Of a DNA stretch of 49,964 nucleotides, positions 26,853 to 35,747 are shown piece by piece. Position 1 is the first letter of the stretch. Each line of letters opens with the position of its first letter. The notes beneath the pieces are model-generated. The model was given only the letters and a program-made list of their open reading frames with translations. It did no database searches and was not told where the DNA came from. A program made the position numbers and the translations under genes. Source of the DNA: a bacterium (GTDB lineage: Bacteria; Bacillota; Clostridia; Lachnospirales; Lachnospiraceae); contig JAQXMB010000128.1 of assembly GCA_029012425.1 (NCBI GenBank), positions 1 through 49,964 on the forward strand, written 5' to 3'.

Positions 26853-28322
26853 TTATGAATTGTTTTTCATCTTCATTGCGAGCTCAACAACCTTCCTTGC
26901 TCCATCGTAAATGCCTAGCTCATGATTCTTCATAATATTATCGCACATATCAACCAATAATTCATCCTCATTCAGGAACAAATCTACCATCTGAAGAATA
27001 TGCGGCACATCTCTGCACTCGAGTGTTCCATCCCCTATCTCTGCTGAGTGGATGGCTCCCCACATCTCATGCTTTCCGACACGCTTGATAAACAACTTCG
27101 GAATAGGATAAAAAGCAAGCTCCGAAGGCTTGGTGACAAGCACATCACTGCTTCTCATCAGAAGGTTCGTACAATAAACTGCCTCAAAAATATTCTTGTG
27201 CCAGAATCCATGGATGCCGGTCACTTCCTCAGTCAGTGCACGCTCGGCAAAATTCTCAGTATCCTTCCAATTGTCAAAATGCTCGGTTGACAGTGCGGAA
27301 AGCTTTGGAATCTCCCGAAGCAGCTCGTCCCACACATTTTTATAATCGCCAACATTGACATAGAGCGCTGCTTTTTTCTGCTCGATTGCAGGAAGCAGAT
27401 GTTTGATAATTGCCGCAAACAATTCCTTCTGCGCGCCAGCGCCTCCGATTGTCAGAAGAAAACGCATCGGTGCACCATTCTTCTTTCGGTTGATTCTCGC
27501 CTGACAGTCGGTCTCAATATTGCTTGTGAGCTCATAATCAATATAGTGACCGGTATATACCAGATCCTTGTACGGCATCGGTCTGCATACCTTGTCTTTG
27601 TTCATGCCGTTGAGAATCCGATATCCCATATAAGCGTTGTGGCACTGAATTGTATGAATACTTCCCTCTGCGAGGTGAAGTGCCATCGGCCAGTTATCCG
27701 GAATCGCATTCACAACATACTTCATATCTGCATGAATGGCTGCCTGTGCAGGCCATACATGGGTCGCAATCACCGGCACCTCCTTGGGGATATTGCGATA
27801 AACCGTTGCCATAAGCTCCGCATTCTTCTGATCTGAAGAATTGTAGGAAAGTGCACGAAATCCTTCATAATTTGTAGGCTCCCATACAAGCTTATTGAAA
27901 AGTCTGCTCTTTCCGGACAGACGGGAACCCAATGAGTAGAGATCGTTTTGTGCACTGATTACTTTCGTACAGGTTGTCTCCGGAAATGAATTCAAATCCA
28001 GCCAGTACGGTGTGTAGCCAAGATGCTTTGCGGCAGATGCCATAGCCATAGAGATGCGATAATGTCCAAATCCCATACGAATATTTCCAACAATTATTCC
28101 TTTTTCTGTATCGATGCTTCCTTCTGAAGGTGCATTACCCAGACGAATATTCTGCACGCCAAGCGAATCTCCAATATAGGGATTCTTTTCGATGTACACC
28201 GGATAGTTCTTTTCCGTATCATCTCCAAACTTACGAATGAATTTTTTCTTGGATTTTACCGCCTTTTTGTAAACACGCTCTGACATCTCATTGCCAAAAA
28301 TTACTTTTGATTTCTCGTTCAT
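26853..28322 (-). CDS. GT-B-fold-like protein of unknown function
   Basis: 489 residues that I cannot place confidently. Near residue 80 a segment GNIRMGFGHYRISMA resembles the Gly-x-Gly-His motif of MGDG-synthase/UgtP and MurG-like glycosyltransferases, followed by a helix and WLDLNSF. In the second half TIGGAGAQKEL resembles the GT-B donor-site Gly loop, and VTKPSELAFYPIPKLF resembles the late 'TKPGG-E-P-L' donor motif. There are no membrane segments and no signal peptide. The start is the ATG after GAGGAGAAA; a GTG 15 bases earlier is that ribosome site. It is sandwiched with 12- and 21-base gaps between alpha- and beta-galactosidase genes, which suggests a role with galactose-containing glycans or glycolipids (inference). 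Confidence 0.6.
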   Translation of the reverse strand: MNEKSKVIFGNEMSERVYKKAVKSKKKFIRKFGDDTEKNYPVYIEKNPYIGDSLGVQNIRLGNAPSEGSIDTEKGIIVGNIRMGFGHYRISMAMASAAKHLGYTPYWLDLNSFPETTCTKVISAQNDLYSLGSRLSGKSRLFNKLVWEPTNYEGFRALSYNSSDQKNAELMATVYRNIPKEVPVIATHVWPAQAAIHADMKYVVNAIPDNWPMALHLAEGSIHTIQCHNAYMGYRILNGMNKDKVCRPMPYKDLVYTGHYIDYELTSNIETDCQARINRKKNGAPMRFLLTIGGAGAQKELFAAIIKHLLPAIEQKKAALYVNVGDYKNVWDELLREIPKLSALSTEHFDNWKDTENFAERALTEEVTGIHGFWHKNIFEAVYCTNLLMRSSDVLVTKPSELAFYPIPKLFIKRVGKHEMWGAIHSAEIGDGTLECRDVPHILQMVDLFLNEDELLVDMCDNIMKNHELGIYDGARKVVELAMKMKNNS

Positions 28323-28343
28323 TGTTTTTCTCCTCACAATCTG

Positions 28344-30779
28344 CTATTTGCACAAAAAGTGTATTTCCTGCTCAATGGTCCCTACCCGAATAGAGAGCCT
28401 TGCCTCCCCGGGTGTTCCTGTTGTTTTCACATAAGTTCCGGCCATACCACCCTTGAAAGATATGACTTTCGGTCCAATCAATTCTATGGGGCCGCTCACG
28501 GATAACTCCGCCGGCTCATCATAAAACGGGAGTACATTTCCGTTCTCATCTCCCATACGCATCCGAACGGTTGCTACATCGTAACTATTCTCTTCCACCA
28601 GTGTTGTATGATCTACCCTACAGTTTAATTTCGCCTCATGAAAGGCATCCTTAACAACCGTCTTTACAACTTTCCCATCCTTGATGGCTTCCAGACGATA
28701 AACCTTTGACTCGCCTCCCCAGTCGCCGACATATTTATTATAGAGTGTCACTGCATCAGAGAATTTAAATTTACCAAATACCATTAAGCGAGCTGCCTTA
28801 AGCACTGCTGATGCAGGTAAGTGGTCCATTCCGTGAAGCGATACCTGATTCATCAGTTCTTTGATTGCTTTCTTCTGCCACGGTTTAAAGTTTTCCTGCT
28901 CCAGTGCATCACCGACAAAATCATCCACCAGAATCGGTCCATGTTCGAGATTCTTCCATGTGGAATCAGACGGTACATATTCCCTTAATAATTTGTCATT
29001 TTTGTACATACGAACACATTCCGCGTTTGTATAAATATAGGTTTTGCCACGATTACAAGCCGGGTGTTCTCCAATGTCCATCGTGGAGCTCAGTTCTAAA
29101 ATATCTTCTCCATCTGACTGACATGCATATACAGCTGCTGCCAGTTTCGGATTACGGAACATATCCATCACTCCGTGATAGCAGATACGGTCTCCGCTTC
29201 CAAAATCTTTATGTGTGTTATAGTCAAACATACACCAGCCAAAGGAGCCGGCAATATCTTCCTGTTGCGCAACAGCATTTAATATATTCGCATGCCGGTT
29301 GGCATGCTCTACCCGATGTTCCTCACTGTCAAAGCTTTTGGTCGGGAACATATGCCCCGCATACTCACTAATCAGATACGGTTTTGACGAATCCGGCGTA
29401 ATTGCCTGTTTTTTCTCGCAGCCTTCATTCGTTCCAACATGTACGAAATCGTTGTAAGTATATACATCCTCAAGCAGCTGACTCTTCTTTATGCACCGAA
29501 CACCACCTGTTTGCCTGCTGTCATCAAGTGCATGCGCAGCTTCATTTGTTCGCAAATAAAACTCCTCATCATCTGCCGACTCATTGATTCGAACACCCCA
29601 CAGGATGATTGACGGATGATTTCGATACTGTGTAACCATCTCCCTGACATTGGTAACCGCCTGTTCCTTCCATTCGCCATCTCCAATGTGCTGCCATCCA
29701 ACCATCTCCGTAAAAACCAGAAGTCCCAGTTCATCGCATGCGTCAAGGAAGTAATGACTCTGCGGATAATGCGAGGTTCGAACCGCATTCACACCAAGCT
29801 CCTGTTTTAATATCCGGGCATCAAGTATCTGCGGTGCCTTGGGCATTGCATATCCCACATACGGATACGACTGATGTCGGTTTAATCCGCGAATCTTGAC
29901 CTTGCGATCATTCAGATAAAATCCGTCTTCCAAAAAGACAGCCTTTCGAAAACCGAATCGCGTGATGCGCTCGTCAACAAGCTCCCCATTCTCATCAACA
30001 AGCTGACTGAGCAGTTCATACAACACAGGATCATCGATATCCCAAAGCTGTACCTGCTTGATTTTTGCAGAGAACTTCTGCGTTCCGGCAAACCGCTCCT
30101 CACCAAGCAGCTGTGGCTGCTCATACGATCCATCTCGCATTTGTTTGCGCAGCAAGAATCTCACCCCAAGACCATTTGCCGCAGTTGACAGTGTTACATC
30201 TGCAATCAGTTTTGCATCTGCAACACGCACCATCTTTGGTGCATCACCATTCTCCTGAAAAGAAATATTTCCTGATATTTCGCTCTTCACAAACACATCG
30301 ATAATATGTGCCGGTTCTTTTATTTCAAGATAAACATCTCGATATATTCCACCATAGGTCATATAATCAACCACATATCCAAACGGAGGAATATTTTGAT
30401 TCTCTCTTGTATCCAACCGAACCGTAAGTATATTTTCACCGTCATAGCGTAAATGTTCCTGAAGCTCTACGGTAAACGCCGTATATCCGCTATGATGCTC
30501 ACCAATGAATGTTCCGTTTAAATAGACATATGCACCGTGGGCAGCGCCCTCAAAAGTCAATGTCACAATTTTCCCCTGCCACTGCGGCTGTGGTGAAAAC
30601 TTTTTGATATAGCAGCACTCCATCTCATAGATGGATTCATCAAAATAGTGGAAGGGAGTTTCCTTTGCTGTGTGCGGAAGCCGCACTTCCTTCATTCCCT
30701 CACATGCATCTGAAAGCATATCATCGCAATACTTCTCACTGAACAACCAGCCTTCATTCCAATAACTTCTCTGTGTCAT
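28344..30779 (-). CDS. GH2 beta-galactosidase/beta-glucuronidase-like glycosidase
   Basis: A cytosolic retaining glycosidase of family GH2. The N-terminal jelly-roll sugar-binding domain (residues ~1-180) has the typical AYVYLNGTFIGEHHSGY segment. The catalytic barrel carries acid/base Glu400 in GVRINES and nucleophile Glu472 in LISEYAG. It is 811 residues with an extra C-terminal beta domain. Substrate (beta-galactoside, glucuronide or another) cannot be fixed by motifs. The ATG is chosen because GAGGAGG lies just before it and overlaps the TetR stop codon, so translation is coupled. Confidence 0.92.
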   Translation of the reverse strand: MTQRSYWNEGWLFSEKYCDDMLSDACEGMKEVRLPHTAKETPFHYFDESIYEMECCYIKKFSPQPQWQGKIVTLTFEGAAHGAYVYLNGTFIGEHHSGYTAFTVELQEHLRYDGENILTVRLDTRENQNIPPFGYVVDYMTYGGIYRDVYLEIKEPAHIIDVFVKSEISGNISFQENGDAPKMVRVADAKLIADVTLSTAANGLGVRFLLRKQMRDGSYEQPQLLGEERFAGTQKFSAKIKQVQLWDIDDPVLYELLSQLVDENGELVDERITRFGFRKAVFLEDGFYLNDRKVKIRGLNRHQSYPYVGYAMPKAPQILDARILKQELGVNAVRTSHYPQSHYFLDACDELGLLVFTEMVGWQHIGDGEWKEQAVTNVREMVTQYRNHPSIILWGVRINESADDEEFYLRTNEAAHALDDSRQTGGVRCIKKSQLLEDVYTYNDFVHVGTNEGCEKKQAITPDSSKPYLISEYAGHMFPTKSFDSEEHRVEHANRHANILNAVAQQEDIAGSFGWCMFDYNTHKDFGSGDRICYHGVMDMFRNPKLAAAVYACQSDGEDILELSSTMDIGEHPACNRGKTYIYTNAECVRMYKNDKLLREYVPSDSTWKNLEHGPILVDDFVGDALEQENFKPWQKKAIKELMNQVSLHGMDHLPASAVLKAARLMVFGKFKFSDAVTLYNKYVGDWGGESKVYRLEAIKDGKVVKTVVKDAFHEAKLNCRVDHTTLVEENSYDVATVRMRMGDENGNVLPFYDEPAELSVSGPIELIGPKVISFKGGMAGTYVKTTGTPGEARLSIRVGTIEQEIHFLCK

Positions 30780-30790
30780 CTGACGCCTCC

Positions 30791-31366
30791 TCAATGAATT
30801 GCAATGCCGTCAACCAAAATCTCAACGACCTGTTGCAATGCATCCTTATATGAAATCTTACTCTTCCTTAAAATGTCTCTCTGAAAAAACTGTTCCAGCG
30901 TTGCCTCTAACATTACCTGAAATACAGGTATTGACACCTCTCGAAATACTCCCTCGTCAACTCCCTGATCGATCAGTAAGATGGTTCGTTCCCAGTCAGA
31001 TTCTAAGCGATGCTCAACCTGTGCATATATCTTTGGGAATTTATCCTTTAACAGATACAGATTGGCAAAATCAATATCTTTATATCCATCGGGCAGAACA
31101 CCAAGCACCCGTATCAGCTTTTCTTTTGTCGTAAGTGAGTCATCATTTAACACGGCATCCTCACTTTCTTTTATTGCATCAAAACAATCGTTTACCAGGG
31201 TAATCAACAGTGTTTCTTTGTCTGCAAACACGGTATAAATGGTCTTCTTACTGATTCCAAGATGTTTTACAATATCGTCCATCGTAAATTTCAGACCCTT
31301 TTCCCGATAGACATCCCTTGTTGCTTCCAATATTCTTGACGCCAGCTCCTGCTTATCTGCTGCCAT
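30791..31366 (-). CDS. TetR-family transcriptional regulator
   Basis: 191 residues with an N-terminal TetR helix-turn-helix (about 8-55: ILEATRDVYREKG, then FTMDDIVKHLGISKKTIYTVF) and a helical ligand/dimer domain lacking a recognisable ligand class. It is the first gene of the GH2/GT-like/GH36 operon. The promoter and a large palindrome precede it, so it probably represses its own operon, with a sugar or glycan product as inducer (inference). GGAGG lies before the ATG. Confidence 0.93.
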   Translation of the reverse strand: MAADKQELASRILEATRDVYREKGLKFTMDDIVKHLGISKKTIYTVFADKETLLITLVNDCFDAIKESEDAVLNDDSLTTKEKLIRVLGVLPDGYKDIDFANLYLLKDKFPKIYAQVEHRLESDWERTILLIDQGVDEGVFREVSIPVFQVMLEATLEQFFQRDILRKSKISYKDALQQVVEILVDGIAIH

Positions 31367-31394
31367 ATCTGCCTCCGTATATCAATCTTTTCGA

Positions 31395-31428
31395 GAAACG
31401 CGGAAACCATTTTGCGTTTCCGCGTTTC
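31395..31428. promoter_or_regulatory. Palindromic operator upstream of the TetR gene
   Basis: Perfect 13-base arms, GAAACGCGGAAAC and GTTTCCGCGTTTC, around an 8-base centre. It lies immediately downstream of the -10 box, where a bound repressor would block transcription. It is the likely site of the adjacent TetR protein. Confidence 0.7.
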
Positions 31429-31432
31429 CTAA

Positions 31433-31461
31433 ATAATATCATTCCATTATTCATAAAACAA
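31433..31461 (-). promoter_or_regulatory. Promoter of the galactosidase operon
   Basis: TTGTTT-N17-TATTAT on the minus strand. The operator palindrome begins five bases after the -10 box. Confidence 0.65.
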
Positions 31462-31476
31462 GACGGCGTAATGCAC

Positions 31477-31506
31477 AAAAACCACCAAATAAATTTGGTG
31501 GTTTTT
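31477..31506. terminator. Terminator of the 89-residue gene
   Basis: AAAAACCACCAAAT pairs with ATTTGGTGGTTTTT around AA. It is symmetric, so functional either way. It closes the upstream minus-strand gene just before the TetR operon promoter. Confidence 0.88.
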
Positions 31507-31563
31507 ACATATGCAATCGCTCTGCGCGTAATTTTTCAATTACACTATGTAATTTTTCTTTTC

Positions 31564-31833
31564 TTATCGGCCGGCAGCAAGTGCTTTCGGTTGAACACCC
31601 GCCTGCATCCTTGCATACAATTCAAACAGCAACGGTTCCTGCGTCTCAAGCATCCAGCTTGTATCCCCCATGAATAAACGCTCTACCTGTTGTCTGGTCA
31701 CAATTACATATTGTTTTGTGCAATCATCCTGCTGCTTTGTGTTTTTTTCAATATAATATATTGAATCATCCGCATCATATGATTTCAGCCAGAATTCCTC
31801 TAACCCATTTTTATCAATTGCCTTCTCCTGCAA
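31564..31833 (-). CDS. Hypothetical small protein (89 residues)
   Basis: I do not recognise this protein. It starts at TTG with GGAAGGTGAG about ten bases upstream. It is acidic at the N-terminus with aromatic residues (FWLKSYDADDSIYYIE), then a basic-hydrophobic helix (VIVTRQQVERLFM), and ends in a short Ala/Lys tail. There are no membrane segments. A good terminator follows and it has its own space, which supports a real gene. It is divergent from the membrane-anchored sigma-like gene. The function is unknown. Confidence 0.55.
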   Translation of the reverse strand: MQEKAIDKNGLEEFWLKSYDADDSIYYIEKNTKQQDDCTKQYVIVTRQQVERLFMGDTSWMLETQEPLLFELYARMQAGVQPKALAAGR

Positions 31834-31964
31834 ATCTATATCTCACCTTCCTTTTTTCATGAATCGTTTTCATCTGTTTCATTTGATAACGATAGTCTAA
31901 TTGAAAATCTTGTAAAATCTTTGTGCAATGTGTGAGCAATCTGTGAACTTCCCTCCGTAATCGG

Positions 31965-31993
31965 TTGCAATCATATCGCTGCCATTTTATAAT
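31965..31993 (+). promoter_or_regulatory. Promoter of the sigma-like gene
   Basis: TTGCAA-N17-TATAAT, with a ~50-base leader to the ATG. Confidence 0.7.
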
Positions 31994-32051
31994 CGAATCA
32001 AAACATTACGCGTTGACCAAAGACAGGCAACCAACCGCTAAGAGGTTTATT

Positions 32052-32945
32052 ATGGCAAAAAGGCAGACACTCCATGGTGCCATCCGAAGAATGGCAGACG
32101 GTTCTAAACAAGGCTTTTCTGATTTTTATTCAGGTACTGTACAGTTTATCTATCGCAGCGCCTTTTTGTTGTTCCATAATCATGAGGATGCGTGCCGGTT
32201 TATGGTTGACTTTTATCAATATCTATATCTGCATCTTCCCGCGTACGATAAATCCGTAAGCTTAGAGAAGTGGATTTCTAAGCTGATGCTCGATCGTTAC
32301 AACGAATTGTCTATCGGAAAACAATTGCCGCAGCAAACCGTATCGACAACGCTTACCGCATCAACGATCGAATTATCTGCCCGGGAACAGGAACGGATTT
32401 TCAGACAGCTTCAGGCATGTATTCATTTTCCAAAAGAACCGTTCCATATTCCCTGGAAGATACTGCTCCTTGTACTTCCTCTCCTTCTGTTACTCCTGCT
32501 GATTGGCTACCACTATGCTCCGAATATCAAAGAAATTTTTTCCAATGAAGCATTGACAGAGCCGTCACACGAACAGTCGGAATCGCTCGAAGATGAAGCA
32601 TCGGATATACCGGAGCTTCCTTTTCCCTTTACGAGTGACGATTCCGAAAGTGATCAAAACGATCCTTCCGGCAACAATACATCCGAAGACCGGTCCCGGG
32701 ACAGCTCGAAGGAACTCCCGTCTCCCACCGCAGACGACGCCACGGATTCACAGAATAAACCGTCTGCGGATGAGCCTATGCCGGATTCACCACAGACGCC
32801 CACGACATCCGATTCCGAAAGTAACTTCGATCATTCTGCATCAGAACCGCAGTCAAATGACTATGAAGACTTAGAAAATCTGGAGCTTCAACTGCACTAT
32901 GGTGACAGCTTAACCGATCGGGGTTCGCTAACCGGGAACAATTGA
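32052..32945 (+). CDS. Sigma-region-2-like protein with membrane anchor and acidic tail
   Basis: 297 residues in three parts. Residues 15-90 look like sigma-70 region 2 of an ECF factor: an aromatic-rich helix (FSDFYSGTVQFIYRSAF), a hinge with HEDACRFMVDFYQYL at the place of 'pedAeDlvQevF', and WISKLMLDRYN at the place of 'WLyriarN'. Residues 135-154 are an almost pure Leu/Val transmembrane helix. The last ~135 residues are Ser/Asp/Glu/Pro-rich and low-complexity, as in an exported or cell-wall-spanning tail. Region 4 is missing, so promoter recognition as a normal sigma factor is doubtful. The ATG is chosen from the promoter position and an AAGAGG upstream; an open extension crosses the promoter. 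Similar membrane-linked regulators exist in Lachnospiraceae, but I cannot name this family. Confidence 0.7.
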   Translation: MAKRQTLHGAIRRMADGSKQGFSDFYSGTVQFIYRSAFLLFHNHEDACRFMVDFYQYLYLHLPAYDKSVSLEKWISKLMLDRYNELSIGKQLPQQTVSTTLTASTIELSAREQERIFRQLQACIHFPKEPFHIPWKILLLVLPLLLLLLLIGYHYAPNIKEIFSNEALTEPSHEQSESLEDEASDIPELPFPFTSDDSESDQNDPSGNNTSEDRSRDSSKELPSPTADDATDSQNKPSADEPMPDSPQTPTTSDSESNFDHSASEPQSNDYEDLENLELQLHYGDSLTDRGSLTGNN

Positions 32946-32969
32946 CTTTTCTATTAGATTTGCTATACT
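32942..32969 (+). promoter_or_regulatory. Promoter of the acyl-CoA ligase gene
   Basis: TTGACT-N16-TATACT, overlapping the preceding stop codon. Confidence 0.7.
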
Positions 32970-33020
32970 TTATTCAATAGACGCTTTAATGTGTCAAAGT
33001 CACAGAATGGAGAAGAAAAC

Positions 33021-34658
33021 ATGCCTATTACACAATACCTGGAGCATAATGCAGCCAATTACGGCGATGAGATTTGTCTTGTAGAACTCAATCCTATGAT
33101 GGAGGAAACCAGACGCGTGACCTGGCGGGAATACGATCTCATTGAGCCAAACCGCGTCAGTGCTTACCGTCGTGAAATCACCTGGAGTGTATTCGACGAG
33201 AAAGCCAACCGTTTTGCAAATCTTTTAATTTCACGCGGAATCAAGAAAAATGACAAAGTCGGTATTCTGCTCATGAACTGTCTGGAGTGGTTGCCGATTT
33301 ATTTTGGAATCTTAAAGACAGGTGCACTTGCGGTTCCGCTTAACTTCCGCTATTCTTCTGACGAGATTGAGTACTGCGTAAACCTTGCGGATGTTGATAT
33401 CTTAATTTTCGGTCCGGAATTTATCGGGCGCGTTGAGGAAATTGCAGACCGAATCAGCAAAAATCGCTTACTCTACTATGTTGGAGAAAACAGCTGCCCT
33501 ACTTTTGCAGAAGACTATATCAGCCAGTCGGCAAACTGTTCGAGCAAAAAGCCACCGATTACCATAACCGATGATGATTACGGTGCCATCTATTTTTCTT
33601 CCGGAACCACCGGTTTTCCGAAAGCAATTTTACATAAGCATCGCTCATTAATGCATGCGGCAATTGTAGAGCAGAAACATCACGCAACCAAAAAGGACGA
33701 TGTCTTTTTATGTATCCCTCCGCTCTATCACACCGGTGCAAAAATGCACTGGATGGGAAGCCTTGTCTCAGCAAGTAAAGCTGTTTTACTGAAGGGAACC
33801 AAACCGGAACATATTCTTGAAGCCGTTTCCAATGAAGGATGTACCATTGTGTGGCTTCTTGTTCCGTGGGCACAGGATATATTGGAACAGATTGATTCAG
33901 GGGCGCTGAAGCTGTCTGATTATCAACTGTCGCAGTGGCGTCTGATGCACATCGGTGCTCAGCCGGTTCCACCGTCACTCATTAAACACTGGAAGGAATA
34001 CTTCCCGAATCATGATTACGATACGAATTATGGACTTAGCGAGTCAATCGGTCCCGGTGCGGTCCATCTCGGTGTTGAAAACATCCATAAGGTTGGTGCC
34101 ATCGGTATCCCCGGATACGGATGGGAATGCAAAATCTGTGATGATAAAGGCGAAATTGTTGCTCAGGGTGAAGTTGGTGAGCTTGCAGTCAAAGGCCCCG
34201 GTGTTATGGAATGCTATTATCACGACGAAAAAGCCACCGCGGAAGTACTTCGCGATGGCTGGTTGTTTACCGGTGATATGGCAATGCAGGATTCCGATGG
34301 CTTCTATTATCTTGTAGACCGCAAAAAAGATGTCATCATCAGCGGCGGTGAAAACCTCTATCCGGTTCAGATTGAGGACTTTATTCGTCAGTACGATGCG
34401 GTTCACGATGTCGCAGTCATTGGTCTTCCCGACAAGCGTCTCGGAGAAATTGCTGCCGCAATCATTGAGTTAAAAGAAGGTGTTGCATGTACCGAAGAAG
34501 AAATCAATGAATTCTGCATGGGCATGCCCAGATATAAGCGACCGAAAAAAGTAATCTTTGCCGAGATTCCGAGGAATCCTACCGGAAAGATTGAAAAGCC
34601 GAAGCTTCGCAAACAGTATTGCAGCGAGCGACTCGTTGAAGCGGAAAGTAGCAATTAG
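33021..34658 (+). CDS. AMP-dependent acyl-CoA synthetase/ligase
   Basis: A cytosolic ANL-superfamily enzyme that activates a carboxylic acid to acyl-AMP and then usually acyl-CoA. The P-loop YFSSGTTGFPK is at about residues 195-205. The A5 segment TNYGLSESIGPG, A7 (LFTGDMAMQDSDGFYYLVDR), A8 (KKDVIISGGENLYP) and A10 (NPTGKIEKPKLRK) with the adenylation Lys are all present. It is 545 residues. Sequence features resemble medium/long-chain fatty acid CoA ligases, but the substrate is open. The ATG follows TGGAGAAG; a few in-frame codons upstream lack a ribosome site. It ends four bases into the converging exporter gene. Confidence 0.93.
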   Translation: MPITQYLEHNAANYGDEICLVELNPMMEETRRVTWREYDLIEPNRVSAYRREITWSVFDEKANRFANLLISRGIKKNDKVGILLMNCLEWLPIYFGILKTGALAVPLNFRYSSDEIEYCVNLADVDILIFGPEFIGRVEEIADRISKNRLLYYVGENSCPTFAEDYISQSANCSSKKPPITITDDDYGAIYFSSGTTGFPKAILHKHRSLMHAAIVEQKHHATKKDDVFLCIPPLYHTGAKMHWMGSLVSASKAVLLKGTKPEHILEAVSNEGCTIVWLLVPWAQDILEQIDSGALKLSDYQLSQWRLMHIGAQPVPPSLIKHWKEYFPNHDYDTNYGLSESIGPGAVHLGVENIHKVGAIGIPGYGWECKICDDKGEIVAQGEVGELAVKGPGVMECYYHDEKATAEVLRDGWLFTGDMAMQDSDGFYYLVDRKKDVIISGGENLYPVQIEDFIRQYDAVHDVAVIGLPDKRLGEIAAAIIELKEGVACTEEEINEFCMGMPRYKRPKKVIFAEIPRNPTGKIEKPKLRKQYCSERLVEAESSN

Positions 34659-35566
34659 CCTGCTTTTCGTTCAGGAAGCTGTGCAAGAATAATTGCGGCA
34701 AAGATGAGCAGGCATCCAAAGAGCTCTCTCATCGACAAGGCCTGTTTTAAGAGCACCCATCCTGCCAGAGCGGAAAATACCGATTCCAGACTCATAAGAA
34801 GCGATGCGACCGTTGGATTATAATCCTTCTGTCCGAGAATTTGAAAGGTATATCCAACACCGCAGGAAAGTGCTCCGGCATAAAGGATCGGCATCCATGC
34901 AGCAAGGATTGATGAAACTGCCGGGCGTTCAACAAGCAACATCACGATTCCTGAAAGAATGCCACATACAAAAAACTGGATACAGCTAAGCTTTACTCCA
35001 TCCACAAACGGCGAGAAGTGATCGACCACCAATATGTGAAGCGAGAAAACAACCGCGCAAACGATTAAGTAAAGATCCCCTTGTGTCAGCGAGGAGAAGC
35101 CTTCCTTCATACACAGCAGATAAAAGCCTGCTACTGCGATGGCAACCGCAACCCACACATTGCATCCGCAACGGCGTTTGATAAAGATTCCGAGAACCGG
35201 AACAATCACGATGTAAAGTGCAGTTAAAAATCCTGCTTTTCCAACGGATGTATACTGCAACGCAATCTGCTGGGCATTCGTTGCAATGAATAAAATCACT
35301 CCGCAAGCGCATCCTGCAATTAGCAGCGTGCGCTTGTCTTCTTTTTGCACGGTTCGGTCACTGCCATTTTGCAACTGTTTTTTCTGTCCAAAAACTGCGA
35401 TTACCGGAAGCAGCACAATTCCTCCAATGATTGAACGGACACTGCTGAATGTGAACGGTCCAATATAGTTCATACCAACGCTCTGGGCAACAAATGCATT
35501 TCCCCAAATAAATGCTGCCAACAACAGCATGATTGTATTTTTCCATTTGATCTGTCTCATTTTCAT
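34655..35566 (-). CDS. EamA/DMT-family transporter
   Basis: 303 residues with ten hydrophobic segments in two EamA repeats (about 10-150 and 160-297), the second repeat starting near 'TQGDLYLIVCAVVFSLHILVV'. DMT/EamA proteins export amino acids or metabolites; the substrate here is unknown. It starts with ATG after AAGGGAG. It is monocistronic, converging with the acyl-CoA ligase gene. Confidence 0.92.
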   Translation of the reverse strand: MKMRQIKWKNTIMLLLAAFIWGNAFVAQSVGMNYIGPFTFSSVRSIIGGIVLLPVIAVFGQKKQLQNGSDRTVQKEDKRTLLIAGCACGVILFIATNAQQIALQYTSVGKAGFLTALYIVIVPVLGIFIKRRCGCNVWVAVAIAVAGFYLLCMKEGFSSLTQGDLYLIVCAVVFSLHILVVDHFSPFVDGVKLSCIQFFVCGILSGIVMLLVERPAVSSILAAWMPILYAGALSCGVGYTFQILGQKDYNPTVASLLMSLESVFSALAGWVLLKQALSMRELFGCLLIFAAIILAQLPERKAG

Positions 35567-35663
35567 TTTTCTCCCTTATCTTCTGTCATTTTTGCATTTT
35601 AACAAATTAACATTCTGTTTTCAATATGAATTCAACGGATTCAACGGATTTCGCTTCTTGTAT

Positions 35664-35692
35664 TTGACCTTTTTTTCTGTTCGTATTACAAT
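35664..35692 (+). promoter_or_regulatory. Promoter of the CPBP protease gene
   Basis: TTGACC-N17-TACAAT. The start site would fall at the left edge of a 29-base palindrome. Confidence 0.75.
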
Positions 35693-35696
35693 ATCA

Positions 35697-35725
35697 GTTG
35701 ATTTGCAACAGCGTTGCAAATCAAC
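35697..35725. promoter_or_regulatory. 29-base palindromic operator at the CPBP gene start
   Basis: Perfect arms GTTGATTTGCAAC and GTTGCAAATCAAC around AGC, lying between the -10 box and the TAGGAG ribosome site. This is a strong repressor-site candidate. No regulator gene of matching type is adjacent. Confidence 0.72.
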
Positions 35726-35747
35726 ACATCTATTTAGGAGAACGAAC

